This document shows, one piece after another, positions 25,491 to 33,836 of a DNA stretch of 64,000 bases. Under the pieces are notes generated by a model that was not told the DNA's origin, ran no database searches, and saw only the letters and a program-made list of their open reading frames with translations. Every line of letters begins with the position of its first letter. Position 1 is the stretch's first letter. Where the stretch lies: positions 1,364,001 to 1,428,000 of the forward strand of contig NZ_CP047166.1 of NCBI RefSeq assembly GCF_016806125.1. Reading direction: 5' to 3'. The stretch is from Ponticoccus alexandrii (GTDB lineage Bacteria > Pseudomonadota > Alphaproteobacteria > Rhodobacterales > Rhodobacteraceae). A program made the translations under genes and the position numbers.

Positions 25491-25715
25491 TCACTCGGCG
25501 TGTTCGCCTTCGCTGAAGGCCATGTCGGTGATCTCGCGCAACTTGGCGCAGTAGTGGTTCAGGGTGCCGACATGGCCCCAGTTGATCTCGTCGGGGTGGG
25601 TCTCGAAATGGTCCGCGCTGAGGGCGGCGAGCCGTTCCAGCATCGCGTCGATCTCGGTCTTCGCGGCGATGAAGGCGTCGAGGGCTTTCGTGTTGTCGGT
25701 CGCGCGGCGGGTCAT
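25491..25715 (-). CDS. Small hypothetical protein
   Basis: This acidic 74-residue helical protein (KALDAFIAAKTEIDAMLERL...INWGHVGTLNHYCAKLREI) has a strong AAGGAG site. It is the upstream partner of the DUF3489 gene on the minus strand, 90 bases away, and divergent from the terminase operon. Comparable small proteins accompany DUF3489 in Rhodobacterales mobile elements, from memory. Role unknown. Confidence 0.6.
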   Translation of the reverse strand: MTRRATDNTKALDAFIAAKTEIDAMLERLAALSADHFETHPDEINWGHVGTLNHYCAKLREITDMAFSEGEHAE

Positions 25716-25777
25716 CTTGGTGGCTCCTTGGTGAGTTGCATCGCTTCGTTGGAGTGACGTTCGCTCCGGTGGCGACG

Positions 25778-25794
25778 CTTATCAACTCGATAAG
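25778..25794. promoter_or_regulatory. Operator-like dyad between divergent operons
   Basis: CTTATC-AACTC-GATAAG is a perfect six-base inverted repeat in the 111-base gap between the leftward small-protein/DUF3489 operon and the rightward late operon. A locally AT-rich stretch (taagaacatgattcctaatgataat) follows it. The site is placed to control either side, possibly by the DUF3489 protein. Inference only. Confidence 0.35.
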
Positions 25795-25826
25795 AACATG
25801 ATTCCTAATGATAATCGGAGCCGTCG

Positions 25827-26423
25827 ATGCAGGGCATGAGCGAGCGCCAGTACGCCGCGCATGTCGGGCTGTCGCGGGGCGCGATTCAGAAGGCGAAGAC
25901 CGCCGAGCGCCTGGTCCTCTATCCCGACGGCAGCATCAACGCGGCCGCCAGCGACGCCAGGCGCGCCGAGACGACGGACCCGTCGAAGACCCGCAAGCCG
26001 CCCGCGCCAAAGCTGAAGCCCGTCCCCGAAGCGGCGGTGGCCGCCGTCGGCGACACGCTCCGCGAACAGGGGCTGGCGGTGCCCGCCGTCGGCGGCGGCA
26101 CGACCTTTCTGCAGGCCAAGACCGCGAACGAGGTGCTGAAGGCGCAGGAGCGGCGCATCCGGCTCCAGAAGCTGAAAGGGGAGTTGATCGAGCGGGCCCG
26201 CGCGCTGGCGCTGGTGTTCCGCCTGGCGCGGGAGGAACGGGACACGTGGGTGAACTGGCCTGCACGCGCGGCGGCGCTGATGGCGGCCGAGCTCTCGGCC
26301 TCGTGCAGCGACGCGACGGGCCAGCAGATCACCGTAGAGCCAGCCGCGATGCAGAAGGTCCTGGAGAAACATGTACGCGCCCACCTCGACGAACTCGCCG
26401 AGGTCCGGCCCGACTTCAGGTGA
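25827..26423 (+). CDS. Phage terminase small subunit (Nu1-like)
   Basis: This 198-residue protein starts with a helix-turn-helix (MSERQYAAHVGLSRGAIQKAKTAERL) like that of Nu1 and related DNA-recognition subunits. A Pro/Lys linker follows, then a helical oligomerisation segment (VLKAQERRIRLQKLKGELI...FRLAREERDTW). It lies directly ahead of, and overlaps by 53 bases, the terminase large subunit gene. It should bind the packaging site and recruit the motor. Confidence 0.8.
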   Translation: MQGMSERQYAAHVGLSRGAIQKAKTAERLVLYPDGSINAAASDARRAETTDPSKTRKPPAPKLKPVPEAAVAAVGDTLREQGLAVPAVGGGTTFLQAKTANEVLKAQERRIRLQKLKGELIERARALALVFRLAREERDTWVNWPARAAALMAAELSASCSDATGQQITVEPAAMQKVLEKHVRAHLDELAEVRPDFR

Positions 26424-28377
26424 GAGCGGCGATGACCTGACGGACTTCGACGGCGCGGGCGAAATCCTGCGCGCCTGGGGCAGCGGGCTGCGGCCCGACC
26501 CGGACCTGACCGTCTCGGAATGGGCGGACCGGCACCGGATGCTGTCGGGGCGCGCCTCAGCCGAGCCCGGGCGGTATCGCACGGTGCGCACGCCCTACAT
26601 GCGCGAGATCATGGACCGGCTGTCGCCGGGCGATCCCACGCAGCGGGTGGTGTTCATGAAGGCCGCGCAGGTCGGCGCGACCGAGGCCGGGAACAACTGG
26701 ATCGGGTTCGCGATCCACCAGGCGCCGGGTCCGATGCTGGCGGTCCAGCCGACGGTCGAACTGGCCAAGCGCAACTCGCGGCAGCGGATCGACCCGCTGA
26801 TCGACGAAAGCCCGGAGCTGCGGGAGCGGGTCAAACCGGCGCGCTCGCGCGACGCGGGCAACACGATGCTGTCGAAGGAGTTCGCGGGCGGCATCCTGAT
26901 CATGACGGGGGCGAACTCGGCGGTCGGACTGCGGTCCACCCCGGCGCGGTACATCTTCCTCGACGAGGTCGACGCCTATCCCGCCTCGGCCGACGAGGAA
27001 GGCGATCCGGTCACGCTGGCCGAAGCGCGGTCATTGACCTTCGCCCATCGGCGCAAGGTGCTGCTGGTCTCGACGCCCACGATCCGGGGGCTGAGCCGGA
27101 TCGAACGGGAATATGAGGCCAGCGACCAGCGCCGGTTCTTCGTGCCGTGCCCGCATTGCGGTGCGATGCAGTGGCTGAAGTTCGACCGGCTGCGCTGGCA
27201 GAAGGGCCGCCCTGAGACGGCGGAGTATCACTGCGAGGGCTGCGACGCGGCAATCGCGGAACACCACAAGACGGCGATGCTGGAGGGCGGCGAATGGCAG
27301 GCGACCGCCACGGCCGCCGATCCGACCACGGTCGGGTATCACCTCTCGGCGCTCTATTCGCCGATCGGCTGGCTGAGCTGGGAGCGGATCGTGCGGGCTT
27401 GGGACGCGGCCCAAGGGTCGGACGAGGCGATCAAGGCGTTCCGCAACACCATCCTCGGCGAGACGTGGGTCGAGACCGGGGAGGCTCCGGATTGGCAGCG
27501 GCTCTACGACCGGCGCGAGCGTTGGACATCCGGCACCGTGCCTGCGGGCGGGCTGTTCCTGACCGCCGGGGCCGATGTGCAGAAGGACCGGATCGAGGTT
27601 GATGTCTGGGCGTGGGGCCGCGGACTGGAAAGCTGGCTGGTCGACCACGTCGTCATCGAAGGCGGCCCTGATCGGCATGACGCGTGGTCGGAGCTGACCG
27701 CGCTGCTGGACAGAAGCTGGCCGCACGAACGCAGCGCGCATCTGCGCATCGCGCGGCTCGCCATCGACACGGGCTACGAGGCCCCGGCGGTCTATTCCTG
27801 GTCGCGGGCGCAGGGCTTCGCGCAGGTATCGCCGGTCAAAGGCGTCGAGGGCTTCAACCGCTCGAGCCCGGTGTCGGGCCCGACCTTCGTCGACGCGACC
27901 GAGGGCGGCAAACGTCTGCGTCGCGGGGCGCGGCTTTGGACCGTGGCGGTGTCGACCTTCAAGGCCGAGACCTACCGCTTCCTGCGGCTGGCGCGCCCGA
28001 CCGAGGAGGACATGGCCGAGGGTGCCGCGTTCCCGCCCGGCTCGGTGCACCTGCCGCATTGGGTCGAGAACGAATGGCTGAAGCAGTTCGTGGCCGAGCA
28101 GCTGGTGACGGTGCGCACGAAGCGCGGCTTCGCCCGGCTGGAATGGCAGAAGCTGCGCGAGCGCAACGAGGCGCTGGATTGCCGGGTCTATGCCCGCGCC
28201 GCCGCCTGGATCGCGGGCGCGGACCGCTGGTCCGACGAGAAATGGCGCGACCTCGAGGATCAGCTCGGGGCCGCCCCCACCGACACCGATCCCGCTGGAC
28301 AGATCAACCGGCCGGGACAGGCCCCGCAGGGCAAGCGCCGCTCCGACTGGCTCGGGCGGCGTGGAGGATGGTTCTGA
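26371..28377 (+). CDS. Phage terminase large subunit (lambda GpA family)
   Basis: The product has 668 residues. The ATPase half shows V-F-M-K-A-A-Q-V-G-A-T-E (Walker A position of the GpA family), Y-I-F-L-D-E-V-D-A-Y (Walker B with catalytic Glu) and V-S-T-P-T (coupling motif). A zinc-finger-like C-P-H-C...C-E-G-C follows, then a nuclease half with A-G-A-D-V-Q and A-I-D-T-G-Y. This is the packaging motor that cuts concatemers and fills proheads. The N-terminal 30 residues overlap the small subunit gene in another frame. Confidence 0.93.
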   Translation: MYAPTSTNSPRSGPTSGESGDDLTDFDGAGEILRAWGSGLRPDPDLTVSEWADRHRMLSGRASAEPGRYRTVRTPYMREIMDRLSPGDPTQRVVFMKAAQVGATEAGNNWIGFAIHQAPGPMLAVQPTVELAKRNSRQRIDPLIDESPELRERVKPARSRDAGNTMLSKEFAGGILIMTGANSAVGLRSTPARYIFLDEVDAYPASADEEGDPVTLAEARSLTFAHRRKVLLVSTPTIRGLSRIEREYEASDQRRFFVPCPHCGAMQWLKFDRLRWQKGRPETAEYHCEGCDAAIAEHHKTAMLEGGEWQATATAADPTTVGYHLSALYSPIGWLSWERIVRAWDAAQGSDEAIKAFRNTILGETWVETGEAPDWQRLYDRRERWTSGTVPAGGLFLTAGADVQKDRIEVDVWAWGRGLESWLVDHVVIEGGPDRHDAWSELTALLDRSWPHERSAHLRIARLAIDTGYEAPAVYSWSRAQGFAQVSPVKGVEGFNRSSPVSGPTFVDATEGGKRLRRGARLWTVAVSTFKAETYRFLRLARPTEEDMAEGAAFPPGSVHLPHWVENEWLKQFVAEQLVTVRTKRGFARLEWQKLRERNEALDCRVYARAAAWIAGADRWSDEKWRDLEDQLGAAPTDTDPAGQINRPGQAPQGKRRSDWLGRRGGWF

Positions 28378-28379
28378 AC

Positions 28380-28589
28380 ATGACCGACTGGACGGAAACC
28401 GAGCTCTCGGCGCTGCGCCGGGCCTATGCCAGCGGCACGACCCGGGTCAGCTATGACGGCAAGTCGGTGGACTATGGCTCAGCCGAGGATCTGCTCGCCC
28501 GTATCCGCACCATTGAGCGCGCCATCGCGGGCGTCAGCCGCCCGCTGCCCGTGGCCGGGCTCGCGGGCTTCTCGCGCGGGGATCGCTGA
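28380..28589 (+). CDS. Head-tail joining protein (gpW-like)
   Basis: This 69-residue protein is MTDWTETELSALRRAYASG, then SVDYGSAEDLLARIRTIERAI. It matches the small gpW family, which sits between terminase and portal in lambda-like phages and closes the head. The ATG at 28380 follows the terminase stop by three bases; an in-frame ATG at 28368 is also possible. GGAGG precedes both. Confidence 0.8.
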   Translation: MTDWTETELSALRRAYASGTTRVSYDGKSVDYGSAEDLLARIRTIERAIAGVSRPLPVAGLAGFSRGDR

Positions 28590-30145
28590 TGTCGGCGACC
28601 TGGTTCGATCACGCCATCGCCACGGTGGCGCCGCGCATGGCCGCCCGGCGCGTGATGGCGCGACAGGCCCTCGATACGCTGACGCGGGGCTATGACGGCG
28701 CCGCGCGCGGACGGCGGACGGAAGGTTGGCGCGCGCCGGGATCCTCGGCAGACACCGAAATCGGCGTCGCCGGGGCGCTCCTGCGCGACCGGATGCGCGA
28801 CCTCGTGCGCAACAACCCGCATGCGGCCAAGGCTGTCGCGGTGCTGGTGAACAACATCATCGGCGCGGGGATCATGCCGCGCGCCGCGAGCGGAGACGAC
28901 AAGCTCGACCGCAAGGTTGATGCTCTCTTCGAACGCTGGACAGCGGACTGCGACGCGGACGGCCAGCTCGATTTCTACGGTCTGCAGACGCTGATCTGCC
29001 GCGAGATGGTCGAAGCGGGCGAAGTCCTGGTCCGTCGAAGGCTGCGGCGTGCAAGCGACGGTCTGCCGGTCCCGCTGCAATTGCAGGTGCTGGAGGCCGA
29101 CTTCCTCGACGCCACGAAATCCGGCGCCCTCGGCGCGGGGCGGCTGGTGCAGGGGATCGAGTTCGACCCGGTCGGCAAGCGGCGCGCCTATTGGCTCCAT
29201 GCCGAGCACCCGGGCGACGCCTATGGGGCCTTGCAGAACGGCCTGCAGAGCCGCCCAGTCCCGGCGACCGAGATCGCGCACATCTATGAGAAGCAGCGCA
29301 CGCAGGCGCGCGGCGTTCCCTGGGGCGCGCCGGTCATCCGGTCTCTGCGCGATCTCGACGATTACGAGGTGGCCGAGCTGGTCCGCAAGAAGACCGAGGC
29401 CTGCGTGACCGCCATCGTCTTCGGCGACGACGAGGCGCAGCAGGGCATCGCGCCCTCGGTGGTCGATGCTGACGGCAACCGCGTGGAGCAGTTCGAACCG
29501 GGGCTGATCGCCTATGCCCGTGGCGGCAAGGACATCCGCTTCAACCAGCCCTCCGCCACCGGCGGCTATGGAGAATACAAGCGGGCCAGCCTGCACACGA
29601 TCTCGGCCGGGTTCCGGGTGCCCTACGAGCTGCTGACCGGGGATTTGTCCCAGGTGAACTATTCCTCGATCCGGGCGGGGCTCGTGGAGTTCCGCCGCCA
29701 GATCGACGCGGTGCAGTGGCAGCTGTTCATTCCGATGTTCTGTGCGCCGGTCTGGCGCTGGTTCACCGAGGCCGCGTGGGCCGCAGGCCAGATCCCGTCG
29801 CCGACCGTGCCGGTCGAATGGTCGCCGCCGAAGTTCGAGGCGGTCGATCCTCAGAAGGACGCGATGGCGAACCTGCTGTCGATCCGCTCCGGCACCATGA
29901 CGCTGGCCGAGGTGATTGCCCGGCAGGGCCGCAATCCCGATGCGGTGCTGGCGGAGATCGCCGCGACCAACGCCAAGCTCGACGCGCTGGGGCTGGTGCT
30001 CGACAGCGACCCGCGCCGCGTCACCAAGACCGGCAGCGCACAGACCGGCGATCCGGCGACCGATCCGGCCGCCGGCGACACCACCGCCGACGATCCGGCC
30101 GCCGACGCGGACAATGACCCGGCGCAGGCCGACCAACAGGACTGA
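28589..30145 (+). CDS. Phage portal protein (lambda gpB family)
   Basis: The product has 518 residues. Family blocks include R-D-L-V-R-N-N-P-H-A-A-K-A, V-N-N-I-I-G-A-G-I, H-I-Y-E-K-Q-R-T-Q-A-R-G-V-P-W, and Y-E-L-L-T-G-D-L-S-Q-V-N-Y-S-S-I-R-A-G-L near residue 350. The last 30 residues are an Asp/Ala/Thr-rich tail. It forms the dodecameric ring through which DNA enters and leaves the capsid. A TGATG junction couples it to the gpW-like gene. Confidence 0.93.
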   Translation: MSATWFDHAIATVAPRMAARRVMARQALDTLTRGYDGAARGRRTEGWRAPGSSADTEIGVAGALLRDRMRDLVRNNPHAAKAVAVLVNNIIGAGIMPRAASGDDKLDRKVDALFERWTADCDADGQLDFYGLQTLICREMVEAGEVLVRRRLRRASDGLPVPLQLQVLEADFLDATKSGALGAGRLVQGIEFDPVGKRRAYWLHAEHPGDAYGALQNGLQSRPVPATEIAHIYEKQRTQARGVPWGAPVIRSLRDLDDYEVAELVRKKTEACVTAIVFGDDEAQQGIAPSVVDADGNRVEQFEPGLIAYARGGKDIRFNQPSATGGYGEYKRASLHTISAGFRVPYELLTGDLSQVNYSSIRAGLVEFRRQIDAVQWQLFIPMFCAPVWRWFTEAAWAAGQIPSPTVPVEWSPPKFEAVDPQKDAMANLLSIRSGTMTLAEVIARQGRNPDAVLAEIAATNAKLDALGLVLDSDPRRVTKTGSAQTGDPATDPAAGDTTADDPAADADNDPAQADQQD

Positions 30146-30149
30146 CCCC

Positions 30150-32225
30150 ATGGACACGATGATCGAACTGCCGGCCCTGCGCCGGTCGGCGGAGCTTGCG
30201 CCGAACACGGCCGATGCCGACAGCCGCACCGTCGAGGTGGTCTGGTCGGCCGGGGCCCGCGTCCGCCGCGCCACCTTCTTCGGCGAGCCCTATGACGAGG
30301 AGCTGAGCCTCGATCCGGCGCATGTCCGCCTCGACCGGCTGAACGCGGGTGCGCCCTTCCTGAAGGTGCACGAGCTCGACACGCTGGATGCGGTGATCGG
30401 TTCGGTCGTGCCGGGTTCGGCCCGGATCGAGAACGGCCGCGGAATCGCCTTGGTGCGGATCAGCGAGCGTGCCGATGTCGAGCCGATCTGGCGAGACATC
30501 CAGGCCGGGCACATCCGCGCGGTCTCGATCGGCTACCAGGTCCACCGCTTCGAGGTTTCGAAACCCGAGGCCGCCCGCGAGCTTTGGCGGGCGGTGGACT
30601 GGACGCCCTTCGAGGTCTCCGCCGTCGCGGTCGGCGCGGACCCCGCCGCGGGCTTCCGCGCCCAGCATCCCCTTCACGACTGCGTCCTCCACCGCCGGGA
30701 CGCCCCCAAACCGCAAGGAGCATCCCCGATGACGGACAAGACCGAAACCCCGGCAAGCGACGCCGCAACCCCCGCAACCACCCAGCCGACCGAGCCGGTC
30801 GAAACCGAGGACACCGCCATGACCGAGCCGAAACCGGCTGCACCCGACCCGAAGGTCGCCGCCAGCGAACCGAAGGTCCACGCAAGTGAGACGCGCAGCC
30901 AGCCGAAGACGCAGGCAGGTCCTGCCCCCGACACCGAAGCCGTCGCGACCCGCGCCCGCGAGGCCGAGCGCGACCGGGTCTCCACCATCTACGATCTGGC
31001 CGGGCGGCTGAACCTGGAGCGCGGCTTCGCCGAGGACCTGGTCAAGCGCGGCGTCAGCGTGGACGAGTCCCGCCGCCTGATCCTCGACCAGGTCGCGGCG
31101 AAGTCCGACGAGACCCGGACCTTTCCCCATGTCTCCGTGCCGCTCGGCGGTCGGGACGAGCGCATCACCCGCCGCGACGCGGTGGCGAACGCGCTGTTGC
31201 ACCGCTACAGCCCGACGCTGTTCCAGCTGGAGGACGCCGCCCGGCAGTATCGCGGCATGACCCTGCTGGAACTCGCCCGCGAAAGCCTCGGCAATGCGGG
31301 GGTGAACACGCGCGGCCTGTCGCGCGACGAAGTGGCGACGCGCGCGCTGCACGCGACCTCGGACTTCCCCGAGATCCTGTCGGCGGTCACCAACAAGACC
31401 CTCCGGCAGGCCTACGAGGCCTATCCCCGCACCTTCATGCTGTTCTGCCGCCAGGTACTCGCCACCGACTTCAAGGCCATGCACCGGGTGCAGCTCGGCG
31501 AAGCGCCGCAGCTGCTGGAGGTCGGCGAGAGCGGCGAGTTCAAGCGCGGCACGCTGGGCGAGAGCAAGGAGAGCTACAAGGTCAAGACCTATGGCCGGGT
31601 GGTCGCCATCACCCGCCAGACGCTGATCAACGACGATCTCGACGCCTTCACCCGGATCCCGGCCATGTACGGCAACTCCATCGCCCAGCTGGAGTCGGAC
31701 GTGGTCTGGGGCATCATCACCGCCAACCCGGCGATGGCAGACGGCAACGCGCTGTTCCACACAACGCACAAGAACCTCGCGGGCACCGGCGCGGCGCTCG
31801 ACGTCGGCAGCGTCGGCGCGGCGCGGGCGGCAATGGCCAAGCAGACGGGGCTCGACAAGAAGACGGTGCTGAACGTCCGCCCCGCCTTCCTGATCGTGCC
31901 CGCCTCGCTGGAACTGAAGGCCGAGCAGCTGGTCGCCCAGAACCTCGTGCCCGCCGCGACCGCGAGCGTGGTGCCGCAGTCGATCCGGACGCTGGCGCCG
32001 ATCAGCGAGCCGCGGCTCGACGCCGCCAGCGAGACCGCCTGGTATCTGGCGGCCAGCCCGAACCAGATCGACACCATCGAGTACGCCTATCTCGAGGGTC
32101 AGCAGGGCGCCTACATCGAGACGCGCAACGGCTTCGACGTCGACGGCGTCGAGATCAAGTGCCGCCTCGACTTCGGCGCCAAGGCCATCGACTGGCGCGG
32201 CCTCTACAAGAACCCGGGCGCGTAG
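30150..32225 (+). CDS. Prohead protease-major capsid protein fusion
   Basis: The 691-residue polyprotein has an N-terminal HK97-type prohead protease (residues 1-185: FFGEPYDEELSLDP, LDTLDAVIGSVVPGS, G-I-A-L-V-R-I-S, S-I-G-Y-Q-V, W-T-P-F-E-V-S-A-V-A-V-G-A-D). A Pro/Lys/Glu/Thr-rich scaffold-like linker (190-270) follows, then a capsid domain (NALFHTTHKNLAGTG, LTVPA-type P-A-S-L-E). The protease would cut itself free and remove the linker during maturation. ATG chosen at 30150, just after the portal stop; the longer upstream reading is a shadow. Confidence 0.88.
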   Translation: MDTMIELPALRRSAELAPNTADADSRTVEVVWSAGARVRRATFFGEPYDEELSLDPAHVRLDRLNAGAPFLKVHELDTLDAVIGSVVPGSARIENGRGIALVRISERADVEPIWRDIQAGHIRAVSIGYQVHRFEVSKPEAARELWRAVDWTPFEVSAVAVGADPAAGFRAQHPLHDCVLHRRDAPKPQGASPMTDKTETPASDAATPATTQPTEPVETEDTAMTEPKPAAPDPKVAASEPKVHASETRSQPKTQAGPAPDTEAVATRAREAERDRVSTIYDLAGRLNLERGFAEDLVKRGVSVDESRRLILDQVAAKSDETRTFPHVSVPLGGRDERITRRDAVANALLHRYSPTLFQLEDAARQYRGMTLLELARESLGNAGVNTRGLSRDEVATRALHATSDFPEILSAVTNKTLRQAYEAYPRTFMLFCRQVLATDFKAMHRVQLGEAPQLLEVGESGEFKRGTLGESKESYKVKTYGRVVAITRQTLINDDLDAFTRIPAMYGNSIAQLESDVVWGIITANPAMADGNALFHTTHKNLAGTGAALDVGSVGAARAAMAKQTGLDKKTVLNVRPAFLIVPASLELKAEQLVAQNLVPAATASVVPQSIRTLAPISEPRLDAASETAWYLAASPNQIDTIEYAYLEGQQGAYIETRNGFDVDGVEIKCRLDFGAKAIDWRGLYKNPGA

Positions 32226-32302
32226 CCCGCTTCCAATGCTGAACCCTGACATGCGGGCGGTCCTGACGGGCCGCCCTTCGTCTTTCCACGAGGACCCTTC
32301 CC

Positions 32303-32638
32303 ATGAAAAACTACGTCCAGCCCGGCAACACCATCACCCTGACCGCGCCCTATGCCGTCGCCTCCGGCGATGGCCTGCTCGTCGGCTCCATCTTCGGCAT
32401 TGCCGCCGGGGCGGCCGCCCTCGGCGAGCCAGTCGAGACCGCGCTCGTCGGCGTGTTCGACATCACAAAGGTCGGCTCCCAGGCCTGGACCGTCGGCGCC
32501 AAGGTCTATTGGGATGACACCAACAAGCGCTGCACGACCGTGGCAACCGACAACACCCTGATCGGCGTGGCCGTCGAGGCAGTGGCCAGCGGCGCGGGCG
32601 ACACCATCGGCCGGGTGCGCCTGAACGCGACGTTCTGA
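32303..32638 (+). CDS. Capsid decoration/cement protein (DUF2190)
   Basis: This 111-residue protein begins MKNYVQPGNTITLTAPYAVASGDG and contains V-G-A-K-V-Y-W-D-D-T-N-K-R and I-G-V-A-V-E-A-V-A-S-G, the usual DUF2190 pattern of a small beta protein made next to the major capsid protein. DUF2190 members act as head-stabilising decoration proteins in phages. A GAGG site precedes the ATG. The stop overlaps the next start (TGATG). Confidence 0.88.
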   Translation: MKNYVQPGNTITLTAPYAVASGDGLLVGSIFGIAAGAAALGEPVETALVGVFDITKVGSQAWTVGAKVYWDDTNKRCTTVATDNTLIGVAVEAVASGAGDTIGRVRLNATF

Positions 32639-32949
32639 TGAGCGCCTTCGCCGCCGCCGTCGGCGCGCTCTTTGCCGATCCCAATCTCGGCCGGGACGCG
32701 GTCTACATCGCCGACGGAGGCGCACCCGTGCTGGTGCGTGCCGTCGCCCGGCGTGCGGACGCGATCAGCGACTTCGGCGACGCGCGACTCTGGTCCGAGA
32801 CCACCCGGCTCGACCTGCTCGTGGCCGAGGTGGCGAACCCGCGTCCCGGCGACCGGATCGAAATCGACGGCGAGGCCTTCCTCATTCAGGGAGAACCCGT
32901 CCGCGACCGCGAGCGGCTGGTCTGGACCGTCGATCTGAGGCCTGTGTGA
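32638..32949 (+). CDS. Head-tail connector (gpFII-like)
   Basis: The 103-residue beta-rich protein has G-A-P-V-L-V-R-A-V, then R-P-G-D-R-I-E-I-D-G-E-A-F-L-I-Q-G-E-P and W-T-V-D-L-R-P. This is the barrel pattern of gpFII-like head-tail attachment proteins. Its place between the cement gene and the DUF6441 tail gene is standard. It would attach the tail to the filled head. Confidence 0.75.
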   Translation: MSAFAAAVGALFADPNLGRDAVYIADGGAPVLVRAVARRADAISDFGDARLWSETTRLDLLVAEVANPRPGDRIEIDGEAFLIQGEPVRDRERLVWTVDLRPV

Positions 32950-33575
32950 AACTGAAGCTCGACATCGATCCCGACATCGTTGCGATGATGGCAGCCGAGA
33001 TCGCGGCGGGCGAACGCGCGGTCACGGCCGCCATGCGAGAGGCCGGGACCGGGCTGAAGACCGCATGGCGGTTGCAGATCACTGGCACGGGGCTCGGCCC
33101 CCGGCTCGCCAACTCGATCCGCAGCCAGAACTTCCCGAGATCAGGCGAGAGCCTCGATGCCGCGGCTCTGGTCTGGTCGAAGGCCCCGGTCATTGTCGGC
33201 GCGCATGACACCGGGCCGCTGATCCGCTCCAAGGAAGGGTTCTGGCTGGCGATCCCGCTCCCCGCCGCAGGCAAGTCCCTGCGCGGTGGCCGCATCACCC
33301 CCGGCGAATGGGAGCGCCGCCGCGGCCTGCGCCTGCACTTCGTCTATCGCCGGACGGGCCCCAGCCTGCTGGTGGCGGAGGGACGGCTGAACACGAAAGG
33401 CCAGGCGGTGGTGTCGCGCTCGAAGACCGGGCGCGGCAAGGTCACCGCGCCGATCTTTCTGCTGGTGCCGCAGGTCAAGCTGCCGAAGAGGCTGGATCTG
33501 GCGCGGGATGCAGACCGGGCGTTGGACAGTGTGCCGGGCTTGATCGTGGTGAGTTGGGTGGAGGTGCGGCTTTGA
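32946..33575 (+). CDS. DUF6441-like minor tail/neck protein
   Basis: The product has 209 residues and starts with GTG overlapping the previous stop. The pattern G-L-K-T-A-W-R, a glycine-rich centre, and F-L-L-V-P-Q-V-K-L-P-K-R-L-D-L matches the DUF6441 group of phage morphogenesis proteins (gpZ/HK97 gp10-like role). It probably completes the neck. The next tail gene, normally adjacent, lies 2 kb downstream beyond a cargo cassette. Confidence 0.72.
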   Translation: MKLKLDIDPDIVAMMAAEIAAGERAVTAAMREAGTGLKTAWRLQITGTGLGPRLANSIRSQNFPRSGESLDAAALVWSKAPVIVGAHDTGPLIRSKEGFWLAIPLPAAGKSLRGGRITPGEWERRRGLRLHFVYRRTGPSLLVAEGRLNTKGQAVVSRSKTGRGKVTAPIFLLVPQVKLPKRLDLARDADRALDSVPGLIVVSWVEVRL

Positions 33576-33584
33576 TCAGGAGCC

Positions 33585-33836
33585 TCACACGCTGCTCATG
33601 CCGACAATCATGGCGCCGAGCGCCACTATATGGATGAGCATAATCGCCCGATCGTTCCAGAGCACGCCCACGGCGAACCACCCGAGGACGCCGGCCAGAA
33701 AGAGATAGAGATTCCACGGCGTCCATCCGAAGCCGGTCGCCGTGTAGCCCATGATCTGAATGATCGACGCCACCCATTTGATGGCAAAGGCCATCCGATC
33801 CGGGCGCATAGATGGAAGGGCAATGTCAGACGGCAC
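33585..33836 (-). CDS. Small membrane protein (DUF6552-like)
   Basis: This 83-residue protein has three closely spaced hydrophobic segments: WVASIIQIMGYTATGFG, WNLYLFLAGVLGWFAVGVLW, and A-I-M-L-I-H-I-V-A-L-G-A-M-I-V. I recall similar Rhodobacterales proteins as DUF6552. It is read leftwards and overlaps the end of the SDR gene by 11 bases, so the two form a short operon within the prophage tail genes. Function unknown. Confidence 0.65.
   Translation of the reverse strand: MPSDIALPSMRPDRMAFAIKWVASIIQIMGYTATGFGWTPWNLYLFLAGVLGWFAVGVLWNDRAIMLIHIVALGAMIVGMSSV

Noticed and set aside
30021-32252. 743-codon minus-strand frame opposite the capsid polyprotein
   Set aside because: It is a shadow of a gene with strong protease and capsid motifs, and has no recognisable domain.
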